Assembly: GCA_017399445.1 (NCBI GenBank)
Contig: JAFQCM010000022.1
Location: forward strand, 1 to 38,290
DNA from: Lachnospiraceae bacterium
Lineage (GTDB): Bacteria > Bacillota > Clostridia > Lachnospirales > Lachnospiraceae
Direction: 5' to 3'
Length of the DNA: 38,290 nt
This document shows, piece after piece, positions 8,989 to 14,267 of this stretch. The notes under the pieces are model-generated. The model worked only from the letters and a program-made list of their open reading frames with translations, made no database searches and was not told where the DNA came from. The number at the start of each line of letters is the position of its first letter. Position 1 is the stretch's first letter. Both the position numbers and the translations under genes were made by a program.

Positions 8989-10483
8989 TACCAGATTTCG
9001 CTGTCATCCCAGCATTATTTTAGAACAGCTTGGCAGTTTCTTTTTTATTATATTAATTTTGGGCTTTGAGTTTTTGACAAGCTTTTTGGAAGATCCTAAA
9101 AGTACTTCTTTTGAACTTCCTTCCTATTATGTAATCAGCGGAATTCTTGCTTTTCTTGGAATTATTTTTTTGTTTGTTGGTTATCGTTATCTGATATGGT
9201 CTAAAACTTGGATTTCCATTCAGAACGGCAGCCTTATTTATGAAAGAAATACTTTTAATAAAAAAGTAAATACCATTGGTATTCAAAGTATTTCTAACAT
9301 TAATATGGAACAAAATATTTTAGAAAGAATTCTAGGCACCTGCAAGGTGAAGCTGGATACCAACAGCCTTACGACTGCTAATCTAAATGACCTTACCATT
9401 GTAATGAAAAAATCACACGCTTTGGAGTTGAAACAATATTTGCTTTCTATTATAAATGAAAGTTCTATAGGAGAAACTCCAGCTATGGTAGATAACGATG
9501 AAATAAAGTATGATTTTGAAGCATCTATTACCGATGTGGCAAAACACAGCCTATTTATGCTTTCTCCATTTACCTGTATTGCATTGGCGCTTTCTGTCTG
9601 GTTTATTTTCCTTCAATTTTCCGACGCCTTACACACTGCTCGGGAAGCCAAAGGTATTTTAAGTATATTGGTAAATTTACTGGTAATCTTTTTTATTCTT
9701 TATTCTGCCCTTTCCAGTGCATTAAAAGGATTTTTCGGATATTATGGATTTCGGGCAAAACGACAGGAAAATAAAATTATTTTATCCTATGGCTTCTTCA
9801 AAAAGATAAATTATGAAATACCAGCAGATAAAATAAACGCGGTAGAAATTGTACAGCCATTATTTTGCAGAATTTTCAAACGATATTGTGTGGAATTAGT
9901 TAATGTAGGACTTACAGATGAAGGGGCTGGTTCTAAAGCACATTTAATACTTGCCTGCAAATTAGAGGATTTGGAACAGCAGCTTTCTATTTTATTACCG
10001 GAACTCTCTGCTGACCTGATTACCAAAGTACAAAAACAACCAAAACGAACATTTTTCTATTATTGTTATCTTGTTCTTTGTACTTTACTTGGTCTTGGCA
10101 TTGGTTATGGCCTGTTAATTCTTTCCTTCCAATACCTGGATATTTTATTGGAAAGTGAAATTATTCTTTCTATCTTTGGAATACTGGCTTTTATTATTTT
10201 GTTTCTGGTTTTAGGCCTATACCTGTATCATAAGACGGCCGGAACTTACATTGGAGAAAATTATCTGGTTACTTCCACAGGATTTATACAGCGAAAATTT
10301 ACTATTGTAAAATATGCTAATATCCAATATATTACAACAGTGCAGAATTGGATAAATAGAAAGCTGAAATTAACCCAGGGTATGTTTTATCTTCTGGCAG
10401 ATATCGGAAACCAGACAAAAAGCCTTCCTTATATAGAGGAATTTCAATTAGAAAAATTAAAGAAACACATTTTAGATTTTTAA
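8981..10483 (+). CDS. Bacterial PH-domain membrane protein, YdbT-like
   Basis: 500-residue polytopic membrane protein of the YdbT type. Hydrophobic pairs at about residues 15-30/45-65, 187-210/222-245 and 355-380/390-415 alternate with bPH2 domains. Recognisable repeats of the PH motif are NTFNKKVNTIGIQSISNINM with ILGTCKVKLDT (about 90-130), KKINYEIPADKINAVEIVQP (about 270-290) and RKFTIVKYANIQYITTVQN (about 440-460). The start overlaps the end of the YdbS-like gene by 8 bp, with a GGAGG site inside that gene (AAAGGAGGC). A strong hairpin at 10489-10531 follows within 6 bp and probably terminates the operon. Confidence 0.87.
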   Translation: MNNTRFRCHPSIILEQLGSFFFIILILGFEFLTSFLEDPKSTSFELPSYYVISGILAFLGIIFLFVGYRYLIWSKTWISIQNGSLIYERNTFNKKVNTIGIQSISNINMEQNILERILGTCKVKLDTNSLTTANLNDLTIVMKKSHALELKQYLLSIINESSIGETPAMVDNDEIKYDFEASITDVAKHSLFMLSPFTCIALALSVWFIFLQFSDALHTAREAKGILSILVNLLVIFFILYSALSSALKGFFGYYGFRAKRQENKIILSYGFFKKINYEIPADKINAVEIVQPLFCRIFKRYCVELVNVGLTDEGAGSKAHLILACKLEDLEQQLSILLPELSADLITKVQKQPKRTFFYYCYLVLCTLLGLGIGYGLLILSFQYLDILLESEIILSIFGILAFIILFLVLGLYLYHKTAGTYIGENYLVTSTGFIQRKFTIVKYANIQYITTVQNWINRKLKLTQGMFYLLADIGNQTKSLPYIEEFQLEKLKKHILDF

Positions 10484-10663
10484 AACAAAATGAAAAGAGC
10501 GGAGTTGCTTGGCAACTACGCTCTTTTCATTAAAAACTATATAATAATAATGAGGGGGGAGTAGTAAATTTATTTTGGGGAGTATAAATTTACTAAAAAG
10601 GTATAATTTTTAGGGAGGATTCAAACCTCTTTTGCGTCCTGAAGTTTGCTTCCCTTGTACAGC
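10484..10663 (-). ncRNA. Candidate small RNA from repeat copy 1
   Basis: Read on the minus strand, the repeat has a promoter-like TAGACA-N17-TATATT at its upstream end and the strong hairpin followed by CATTTTGTTTT at its downstream end, which would define an RNA of about 180 nt. Between them the loop of one hairpin contains CUCCCC and the next single-stranded stretch contains CUCCCCCC, the kind of C-rich, Shine-Dalgarno-complementary motif seen in regulatory RNAs of Firmicutes such as RsaE and the streptococcal csRNAs. The family is not recognised; expression is inferred. Confidence 0.45.
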
Positions 10664-10729
10664 AAAATAAATATAACATACTTTTTAACTCTTGTCTAGT
10701 AGTTTTTTAATATTTTTGTAAAATTTTGT
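10489..10729. repeat. Structured ~242-bp repeat, copy 1
   Basis: Imperfect direct repeat of 12067-12309, more than 85% identical by eye. It begins with a 13-bp hairpin (arms 10489-10501 and 10519-10531), has a second hairpin of AGTAAATTTA/TAAATTTACT (10563-10572, 10585-10594), a short GAAG-TTTG-CTTC hairpin (10641-10652), and ends in an AT-rich tail. The base of the first stem reads AATG/CATT here and AACG/CGTT in copy 2, a compensatory change. The two copies flank the M20 gene. Confidence 0.9.
10670..10698 (-). promoter_or_regulatory. Candidate promoter inside repeat copy 1
   Basis: Minus-strand TAGACA (10698-10693), 17 bp, TATATT (10675-10670). Both hexamers and the spacing are unchanged in copy 2, although the spacer sequence differs. 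Confidence 0.45.
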
Positions 10730-10830
10730 AATTTTTTTTAATATTTGTTAAAAACCAACAAATAATCTGTATGAAATTGATTTTTTTCATTATAACTATA
10801 TGTAAAAATGAATTTAAAGGAGGTCTTATT

Positions 10831-12057
10831 ATGTCTAAGAAAACATTGCTTCAGGAAGCAGAAACATACAAATCTTATTTAACGGAAACCAGACATTATT
10901 TACACAGTCATCCAGAAATAGGATTTGACTTAACAGAAACTACTGCTTTTGTAAAAAAAGAACTCATTTCCATGGGATATGAACCAACAGCTTGTGGAAA
11001 ATCCGGAATTACTGTCTTAGCAGGCGGCCAAAAAACAGGAAAAGTCTTTCTCATTCGTGGAGATATGGATGCCCTTCCTATTACAGAAGAATCCGATGTA
11101 GATTTTAAATCCCAGAATGGAAACATGCATGCCTGTGGTCATGACATGCATACCACTATGTTGTTAGGTGCTGCAAAGCTTTTAAAACTTCACGAAGATG
11201 AAATTCTGGGAACTGTAAAATTGATGTTTCAGCCTGCGGAAGAAATTTTTGAAGGTTCTAAGGACATGCTGCAGGCAGGTTTACTGGAACATCCCAGGGT
11301 GGATGCTGCTCTTATGATACACGTAATGGCAGGAATGCCTTTACCAGAAGGAACTGCTATTGTCTGCAATGGTGGTGTCAGTGCTCCTGCTGCTGATTAC
11401 TTTACTATTAAAATTCAAGGAAAAGGATGTCATGGTTCTATGCCCAATACCGGGGTGGACCCTGTGAATATTGCTGCTCATATTATTACCGCCCTTCAGG
11501 AAATCAACGCCAGGGAACTATCTCTTTCTGATGAAGCTGTATTAACCATTGGAACCATCCATGGAGGAAATGCTGCTAATGTAATTCCTGATATTGTGAA
11601 ATTAGGTGGAACCATCCGAACTTATGATGAAGATGTAAGAAATTTTCTAAAAAACAGAATGTCAGAAATTGTAACTCATACCGCTGCTACTTTTCGTGGA
11701 GAAGCAAAAGTTACTTTTGGAAGTGGCTGTCCTACTTTAATAAATGATGCAGCTTTATCCCAATGTGTTGTGACATACTTAAAAGATTTATTGGGAACAG
11801 GGAAAGCTTTTACAGCCGGAGAACTGAATGCCATGTCAGGCGATAAAAAAGCTTCAAAAACTGCAGGGTCCGAAGATTTTGCCTATGTAAGTCATAAAGT
11901 ACCTTCTATTATGCTTGCTCTGGCAGCGGGACAACCGGAAAATGGGTACTGTTTCCCTCAGCATCATCCAAAGGTGAAATTTAATGAAGATGTACTGCCT
12001 GTTGGAAGTGCTATTTATGCTTATACTGCTATAGAATGGTTACGAAATCATAAATAA
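10831..12057 (+). CDS. M20 family metallopeptidase / amidohydrolase
   Basis: 408-residue cytoplasmic zinc-dependent amidohydrolase of peptidase family M20 (M20D type, like hippurate hydrolases and N-acyl-amino-acid deacylases). It shows HSHPEIGFDLTET at the N-terminus, the metal-site motifs GDMDALPI (about residue 75) and HACGHDMH (about 100), QPAEE (about 139), a dimerisation domain (about 180-290, KGCHGSMP) and the late SEDFAYV (about 350). The ATG at 10831 follows AAAGGAGGTC; an in-frame ATG at 10771 lacks a ribosome site and lies in AT-rich leader DNA. It stands alone between two copies of a structured repeat, each facing it with a terminator-like or promoter-like end. The substrate cannot be told from sequence. 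Confidence 0.93.
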   Translation: MSKKTLLQEAETYKSYLTETRHYLHSHPEIGFDLTETTAFVKKELISMGYEPTACGKSGITVLAGGQKTGKVFLIRGDMDALPITEESDVDFKSQNGNMHACGHDMHTTMLLGAAKLLKLHEDEILGTVKLMFQPAEEIFEGSKDMLQAGLLEHPRVDAALMIHVMAGMPLPEGTAIVCNGGVSAPAADYFTIKIQGKGCHGSMPNTGVDPVNIAAHIITALQEINARELSLSDEAVLTIGTIHGGNAANVIPDIVKLGGTIRTYDEDVRNFLKNRMSEIVTHTAATFRGEAKVTFGSGCPTLINDAALSQCVVTYLKDLLGTGKAFTAGELNAMSGDKKASKTAGSEDFAYVSHKVPSIMLALAAGQPENGYCFPQHHPKVKFNEDVLPVGSAIYAYTAIEWLRNHK

Positions 12058-12061
12058 AATT

Positions 12062-12241
12062 TTGCAAACGAAAAGAGCGGAGTTGCTTGGCAACTACGCT
12101 CTTTTCGTTAAAAACTATATAATAATAATGAGGGGTAGTTAGTAAATTTATATTGGGGGGAATAAATTTACTATGAAGGTATAATTTTTAGGGAGGGGCT
12201 AAACTTCTTTTGCGTCCTGAAGTTTGCTTCCCTTGTACAGC
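12062..12241 (-). ncRNA. Candidate small RNA from repeat copy 2
   Basis: Same layout as copy 1 on the minus strand. The hairpin loop carries UUCCCCCC and the following single strand ACUACCCCUC, so C-rich loops are kept although the exact bases changed. The hairpin at 12067-12109 would end it and would also terminate the convergent M20 transcript. The T run after the hairpin is shorter than in copy 1. Confidence 0.42.
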
Positions 12242-12309
12242 AAAATAAATATAACATACTTTTTAATATTTGTCTAGTGGTTTTTTAATACTTTTGTAAA
12301 AAATTTGTT
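12067..12309. repeat. Structured ~242-bp repeat, copy 2
   Basis: Second copy of the repeat at 10489-10729, same orientation, starting 9 bp after the M20 stop. Hairpin arms are 12067-12079/12097-12109 (bottom pairs AACG/CGTT) and 12141-12150/12163-12172. Most differences lie in loops and spacers, while the stems stay paired. Its end coincides with the left direct repeat of a GC-rich insert. Confidence 0.9.
12248..12276 (-). promoter_or_regulatory. Candidate promoter inside repeat copy 2
   Basis: Minus-strand TAGACA (12276-12271), 17 bp, TATATT (12253-12248), the same hexamers and spacing as copy 1. Confidence 0.42.
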
Positions 12310-12418
12310 ATACTTCGGAAGATAGTGGCCAAGGGGACGCCCAGGACCGGCAGCGGAGCTTCCTAAGCAGGCTGAGACAACGCTAAAATCGCTGAAGCCA
12401 GGTAACGGAAATTTGTTA
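12301..12418. mobile_element. 98-bp GC-rich insert flanked by 10-bp direct repeats
   Basis: AAATTTGTTA occurs at 12301-12310 and again at 12409-12418. Between the two lies a 98-bp block (12311-12408) of clearly higher GC content than its surroundings. It contains possible stems GGG/CCC (around 12333-12342), GCTT/AAGC (12358-12361, 12365-12368), CAGCG/CGCTG (12351-12355, 12390-12394) and GGCT/AGCC (12370-12373, 12396-12399); the last two cross, so a pseudoknotted RNA is possible. The block is absent from repeat copy 1 at the equivalent place. It looks like a tiny inserted element with a target duplication. No known element was recognised. Confidence 0.45.
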
Positions 12419-12634
12419 CAAAAACATTAAGTAGGATGTTATATTCAAAAACATTTTATTGCTCCATTAAGTTGAACGATGCACCATTTTTGGTGGGATC
12501 ATTCAACATGAATTTTATGGAGATATTAATTCTATATGTTGTGGTTGCAATTCAAAAGCCGCTACATATTGTGTTGTAAATTTTGTAACATTGTGGTAAA
12601 CTTATCTTAGAAACAAACAAATAATAATTTATTG
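12419..12634. other. AT-rich spacer without recognised gene
   Basis: Apart from the hairpin at 12471-12507, nothing here reads as a gene. No frame with a ribosome site is seen on either strand. Confidence 0.6.
12471..12507. repeat. Dispersed hairpin repeat, copy A
   Basis: 37-nt imperfect palindrome with outer arms GTTGAA/TTCAAC, middle GAT/ATC and inner CACC/GGTG. A copy with one base less is at 13476-13511 in the same orientation. There is no T run, so it is not a simple terminator. Possibly a MITE or an end of an IS200/IS605-type element. Confidence 0.7.
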
Positions 12635-12663
12635 TTGCAAATAAAAATAAATTCATATATAAT
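12635..12663 (+). promoter_or_regulatory. Promoter of a short plus-strand RNA
   Basis: TTGCAA (12635-12640), 17 bp, TATAAT (12658-12663). A transcript from about 12670 would end at the hairpin at 12770-12802. Confidence 0.55.
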
Positions 12664-12669
12664 CAGATG

Positions 12670-12802
12670 GTAATAACGATTTGATACAAAGAAAAGTAGA
12701 CACCGCTAGACGGTTGAGCCTATAGATTGGTAACTAAACGGCTAATATAATTTAATGATTAACACAAAGATAACCGCTTATGACTCGTGGCGGTTATTTT
12801 TG
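12670..12802 (+). ncRNA. Candidate antisense (antitoxin-like) RNA
   Basis: Predicted RNA of about 130 nt between the promoter at 12635-12663 and the hairpin/T-run at 12770-12802. It contains no ORF with a ribosome site. Its 3' end overlaps the last codons and 3' end of the convergent 40-codon gene, the layout of several clostridial type I toxin-antitoxin pairs. Its 5' part carries AGTAGACACC, GCTAGA and CGGTTGAG, blocks that also occur in the leader of the opposing mRNA. The existence of the RNA is inferred. Confidence 0.4.
12770..12802. terminator. Shared terminator hairpin of the convergent unit
   Basis: ATAACCGC (12770-12777) pairs with GCGGTTAT (12790-12797), followed on the plus strand by TTTTTG. 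On the minus strand the tail is weaker. The stop codon of the 40-codon gene (12778-12780) lies directly at the stem. Confidence 0.75.
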
Positions 12803-12900
12803 TGCCTAATTTTATCAAACAAGCGTACTAAGTATGTAGCACAAAGACTACTTACCGTTCTTCTAAGAACATCTATCAAAAATTCTGCAACAATTGTCAC
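12778..12900 (-). CDS. 40-residue small protein, possible type I toxin
   Basis: The GTG at 12900 follows a near-perfect AAAGGAGG ribosome site (12916-12909) with an 8-nt gap, and the frame runs 40 codons to TAA inside the shared terminator. The peptide has a mostly hydrophobic N-terminal two-thirds (TIVAEFLIDVL, SSLCATYLVRLF), interrupted by one Arg pair, and a basic, polar tail (KIRHKNNRHES). Short hydrophobic peptides with basic tails, convergent with an antisense RNA, are typical of type I toxins, but the charged residues make this a weak match and I do not recognise the family. An upstream TTGACA-N16-TACAAT promoter and a leader of about 120 nt support expression. It sits in a phage-derived remnant. 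Confidence 0.5.
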   Translation of the reverse strand: MTIVAEFLIDVLRRTVSSLCATYLVRLFDKIRHKNNRHES

Positions 12901-13026
12901 TTCGCAACCCTCCTTTCGTAGCGAGGATATTTATACGATAAACAGGGTATCACTACACCTGACGTGACTCAACCGCCAGCCGTCCCATTCTAGCCTAAAT
13001 GAAACGTTGGTGTCTACTTCTCTCAT

Positions 13027-13054
13027 ATTGTAACATAATGGAAGAAAATGTCAA
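13027..13054 (-). promoter_or_regulatory. Promoter of the 40-codon gene
   Basis: Minus-strand TTGACA (13054-13049), 16 bp, TACAAT (13032-13027). Predicted start near 13020, immediately before AGTAGACACC. Confidence 0.7.
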
Positions 13055-13064
13055 ATAAAAAAGG

Positions 13065-13089
13065 ATGCAAACTAATCATGCAAACTAAT
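13065..13089. repeat. Short tandem repeat
   Basis: ATGCAAACTAAT occurs twice, at 13065-13076 and 13078-13089. It lies between the zinc-ribbon fragment and the small-gene promoter. Confidence 0.8.
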
Positions 13090-13114
13090 TTGCGCCCCTT
13101 CTACTCTTCTATTT

Positions 13115-13192
13115 CTAAAAATCACTACCACAACGATTACAATGCCATTGTTTACTAACTTTACCCATAGCAAATATACCAAATAAAGCTAC
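13115..13192 (-). pseudogene. C-terminal fragment of a zinc-ribbon protein
   Basis: About 26 codons ending in TAA/TAG read VALFGIFAMGKVSKQW then HCNRCGSDF. The CxxC and the tail pattern are those of the C-terminal zinc ribbon of small accessory or phage-associated proteins. No start codon or upstream half is present; the upstream DNA instead reads as a tape-measure fragment on the other strand. A decayed scrap, too short for a family call. Confidence 0.4.
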
Positions 13193-13193
13193 A

Positions 13194-13475
13194 CTACCTG
13201 CATCTAAAGGTGCAACTGCCCAACAAGCTCTTACTACTGCAAGTAGAAATACAAATAGAACTACTATTGCTCTTATGGAATCAGCTAATGGTGCAATAAT
13301 TTCTACAGAACAACTTACAGCAGCGCAACAAGTATTAACATTATCTGCAACGGCATTATCAGTTGCAACTAAAGCAGTTTCAGTTGCTATGAATATGATT
13401 GCATTTGCACTTATAGCAAAAGGTATACCATTAGCTGCTGATACTATTGACCATTATGTAAATCCTGCAAAATAT
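13194..13475 (+). pseudogene. Remnant of a phage tail tape-measure protein
   Basis: An open frame of about 94 codons. It is Ala/Thr-rich and reads like the helical, hydrophobic interior of a tape-measure protein: ATAQQALTTASRNTN, then TALSVATKAVSVAMNMIAFA and LIAKGIPLAADTIDHYVN. The pattern ALxxxxNMxAFxxIAKGxxLAxxxIDxYV is common in Firmicute tape-measure proteins of about 1000 residues. It has no ribosome site at the first ATG (13275), no upstream part, and it stops where the hairpin repeat at 13476 begins. Best read as debris of a deleted prophage. Confidence 0.5.
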
Positions 13476-13511
13476 GTTGAACGATGCACCATTTTTGGTG
13501 GGTCATTCAAC
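13476..13511. repeat. Dispersed hairpin repeat, copy B
   Basis: 36-nt copy of the palindrome at 12471-12507, one base shorter in the right half (GGGTC instead of GGGATC). It interrupts the tape-measure reading frame, so it arrived after, or at the break point of, the prophage remnant. Confidence 0.7.
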
Positions 13512-13570
13512 TATAATGTTTCATAAATTTCTTGTTGTATCATAGAACTTCCTCACTTCGCCATATCTAG

Positions 13571-13624
13571 TTATCCACACTCATTCCACCCTATATCCAC
13601 TAGCTACCCACACTCTTATCCACA
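13571..13624 (+). promoter_or_regulatory. Phased array of DnaA boxes
   Basis: Two perfect DnaA boxes TTATCCACA occur at 13571-13579 and 13616-13624. Between them the TCCAC-like core recurs with weaker boxes near 13582, 13593 (ATATCCACT) and 13604 (CTACCCACA). All point the same way at 11-12 bp steps, i.e. one helical turn each. Such arrays mark replication origins or DnaA-titrating sites. There is no dnaA, rep or parA gene in the window, so it may be a relic of a phage or plasmid origin, or a DnaA-binding regulatory site. Confidence 0.6.
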
Positions 13625-13643
13625 ATTTAACATTCCCCTGCAG

Positions 13644-14045
13644 CTACTCAATCACCATCGTAAGATACATCTCCCCATCTTCCTCATCCAGATATTCTTT
13701 CTCATAGACATGCTTTCCCACAATTTTCGTCAACTGCTTTACATTTTCCAAGTCGCTTCCGGAGAATTCCTGATAACATACTGATGCACTATTTCTGTTT
13801 TCCTCATCATAAAAATCTGAAATTGATACAAAATACTTGTCCAGAATATCTTCAAGCGGATACTGTGAGATATTACTTGGCGAATCGCCTTCATCAAACT
13901 CCGGTTCCTGCTCAAATTTAAGTGAAGTCACATACATATCTCCACCTAAGAAAGTATCTTCAGTTCGATAGATATGCTCTGCCACTTTCTCATATTTACT
14001 GCTGTCTTCATATTTCTTTGGCTCATAAAATTTTATATTCTTCAC
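13644..14045 (-). CDS. Hypothetical acidic protein
   Basis: 133 residues, strongly acidic and rich in Tyr, with no signal peptide or membrane segment, so probably cytoplasmic. The GTG at 14045 follows AAGGAG with an 8-nt gap. I do not recognise the family. Small acidic proteins in accessory DNA are often immunity or antitoxin proteins, but no toxin partner is adjacent. It lies between the DnaA-box array, 20 bp past its stop, and a frameshifted remnant upstream, in the same accessory island. Confidence 0.6.
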   Translation of the reverse strand: MKNIKFYEPKKYEDSSKYEKVAEHIYRTEDTFLGGDMYVTSLKFEQEPEFDEGDSPSNISQYPLEDILDKYFVSISDFYDEENRNSASVCYQEFSGSDLENVKQLTKIVGKHVYEKEYLDEEDGEMYLTMVIE

Positions 14046-14100
14046 TATACTTGCTCCTTTTCCATGATCCTTTTCTCTTGTTCATACTCAACCACATGAT

Positions 14101-14267
14101 TTACAACACTTTCCACAATGTTTCAAACCATTCTCTGGCTACAGTTATCCAAATTTTCCCATAATCTGATTCAAGTCCTCTATCGGCACAACTGCAGCTC
14201 CATCATCTGTTGTATTCTCTAATTGCCCCTCTTTTATGTGTATTTCTTTTACAAATACAAGCCCCCT
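14101..14267 (-). pseudogene. Frameshifted remnant of an unknown gene
   Basis: Starting directly after the ABC gene stop, one frame reads FVKEIHIKEGQLENTTDDG then AAVVPIEDLNQIMGKFG and stops at 14145. A shifted frame continues sensibly as WITVAREWFETLWKVL to a stop at 14101. The frame has no start codon. The two halves look like one protein end broken by a one- or two-base change. The protein family is not recognised. Confidence 0.3.

Larger units (their letters stand above)
12695..13018. repeat. Inverted repeats framing the small convergent unit
   Basis: AGTAGACACC (12695-12704) is the reverse complement of GGTGTCTACT (13009-13018). Further in, CGGTTGAG (12711-12718) matches CTCAACCG (12968-12975), and GCTAGA (12705-12710) matches TCTAGC (12989-12994). 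Each strand therefore carries the same three blocks in the same order near a predicted transcript start. Confidence 0.75.

Noticed and set aside
10489..10531. Hairpin treated as a mere terminator of the PH-domain operon
   Set aside because: It can terminate that operon, but its placement within a longer repeat conserved at a second site shows it is part of a larger element.
10611..10663. Minus-strand GGACGCAAA and GCAAAC motifs in the repeat, resembling the c-di-GMP-I (GEMM) riboswitch
   Set aside because: The order and some bases are similar, but the GEMM second helix with its tetraloop receptor and the required spacing are missing, and no gene follows on that strand. Kept as an unassigned small RNA candidate.
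12311..12408. GC-rich insert as a tRNA, SRP RNA, tmRNA or known riboswitch
   Set aside because: None of the conserved sequence blocks of these RNAs could be matched by reading; a GCTGAGA like that of TPP riboswitches is isolated and lacks its partner motifs.
12755..12967. Plus-strand 70-codon frame opposite the small ORF
   Set aside because: It has no ribosome site, crosses the terminator hairpin and is basic and composition-driven; the minus-strand 40-codon frame has a perfect ribosome site and promoter.
12301..14267. Intact prophage or integrative element
   Set aside because: No integrase, recombinase, terminase or transposase and no long attachment repeats are present; only scraps remain.
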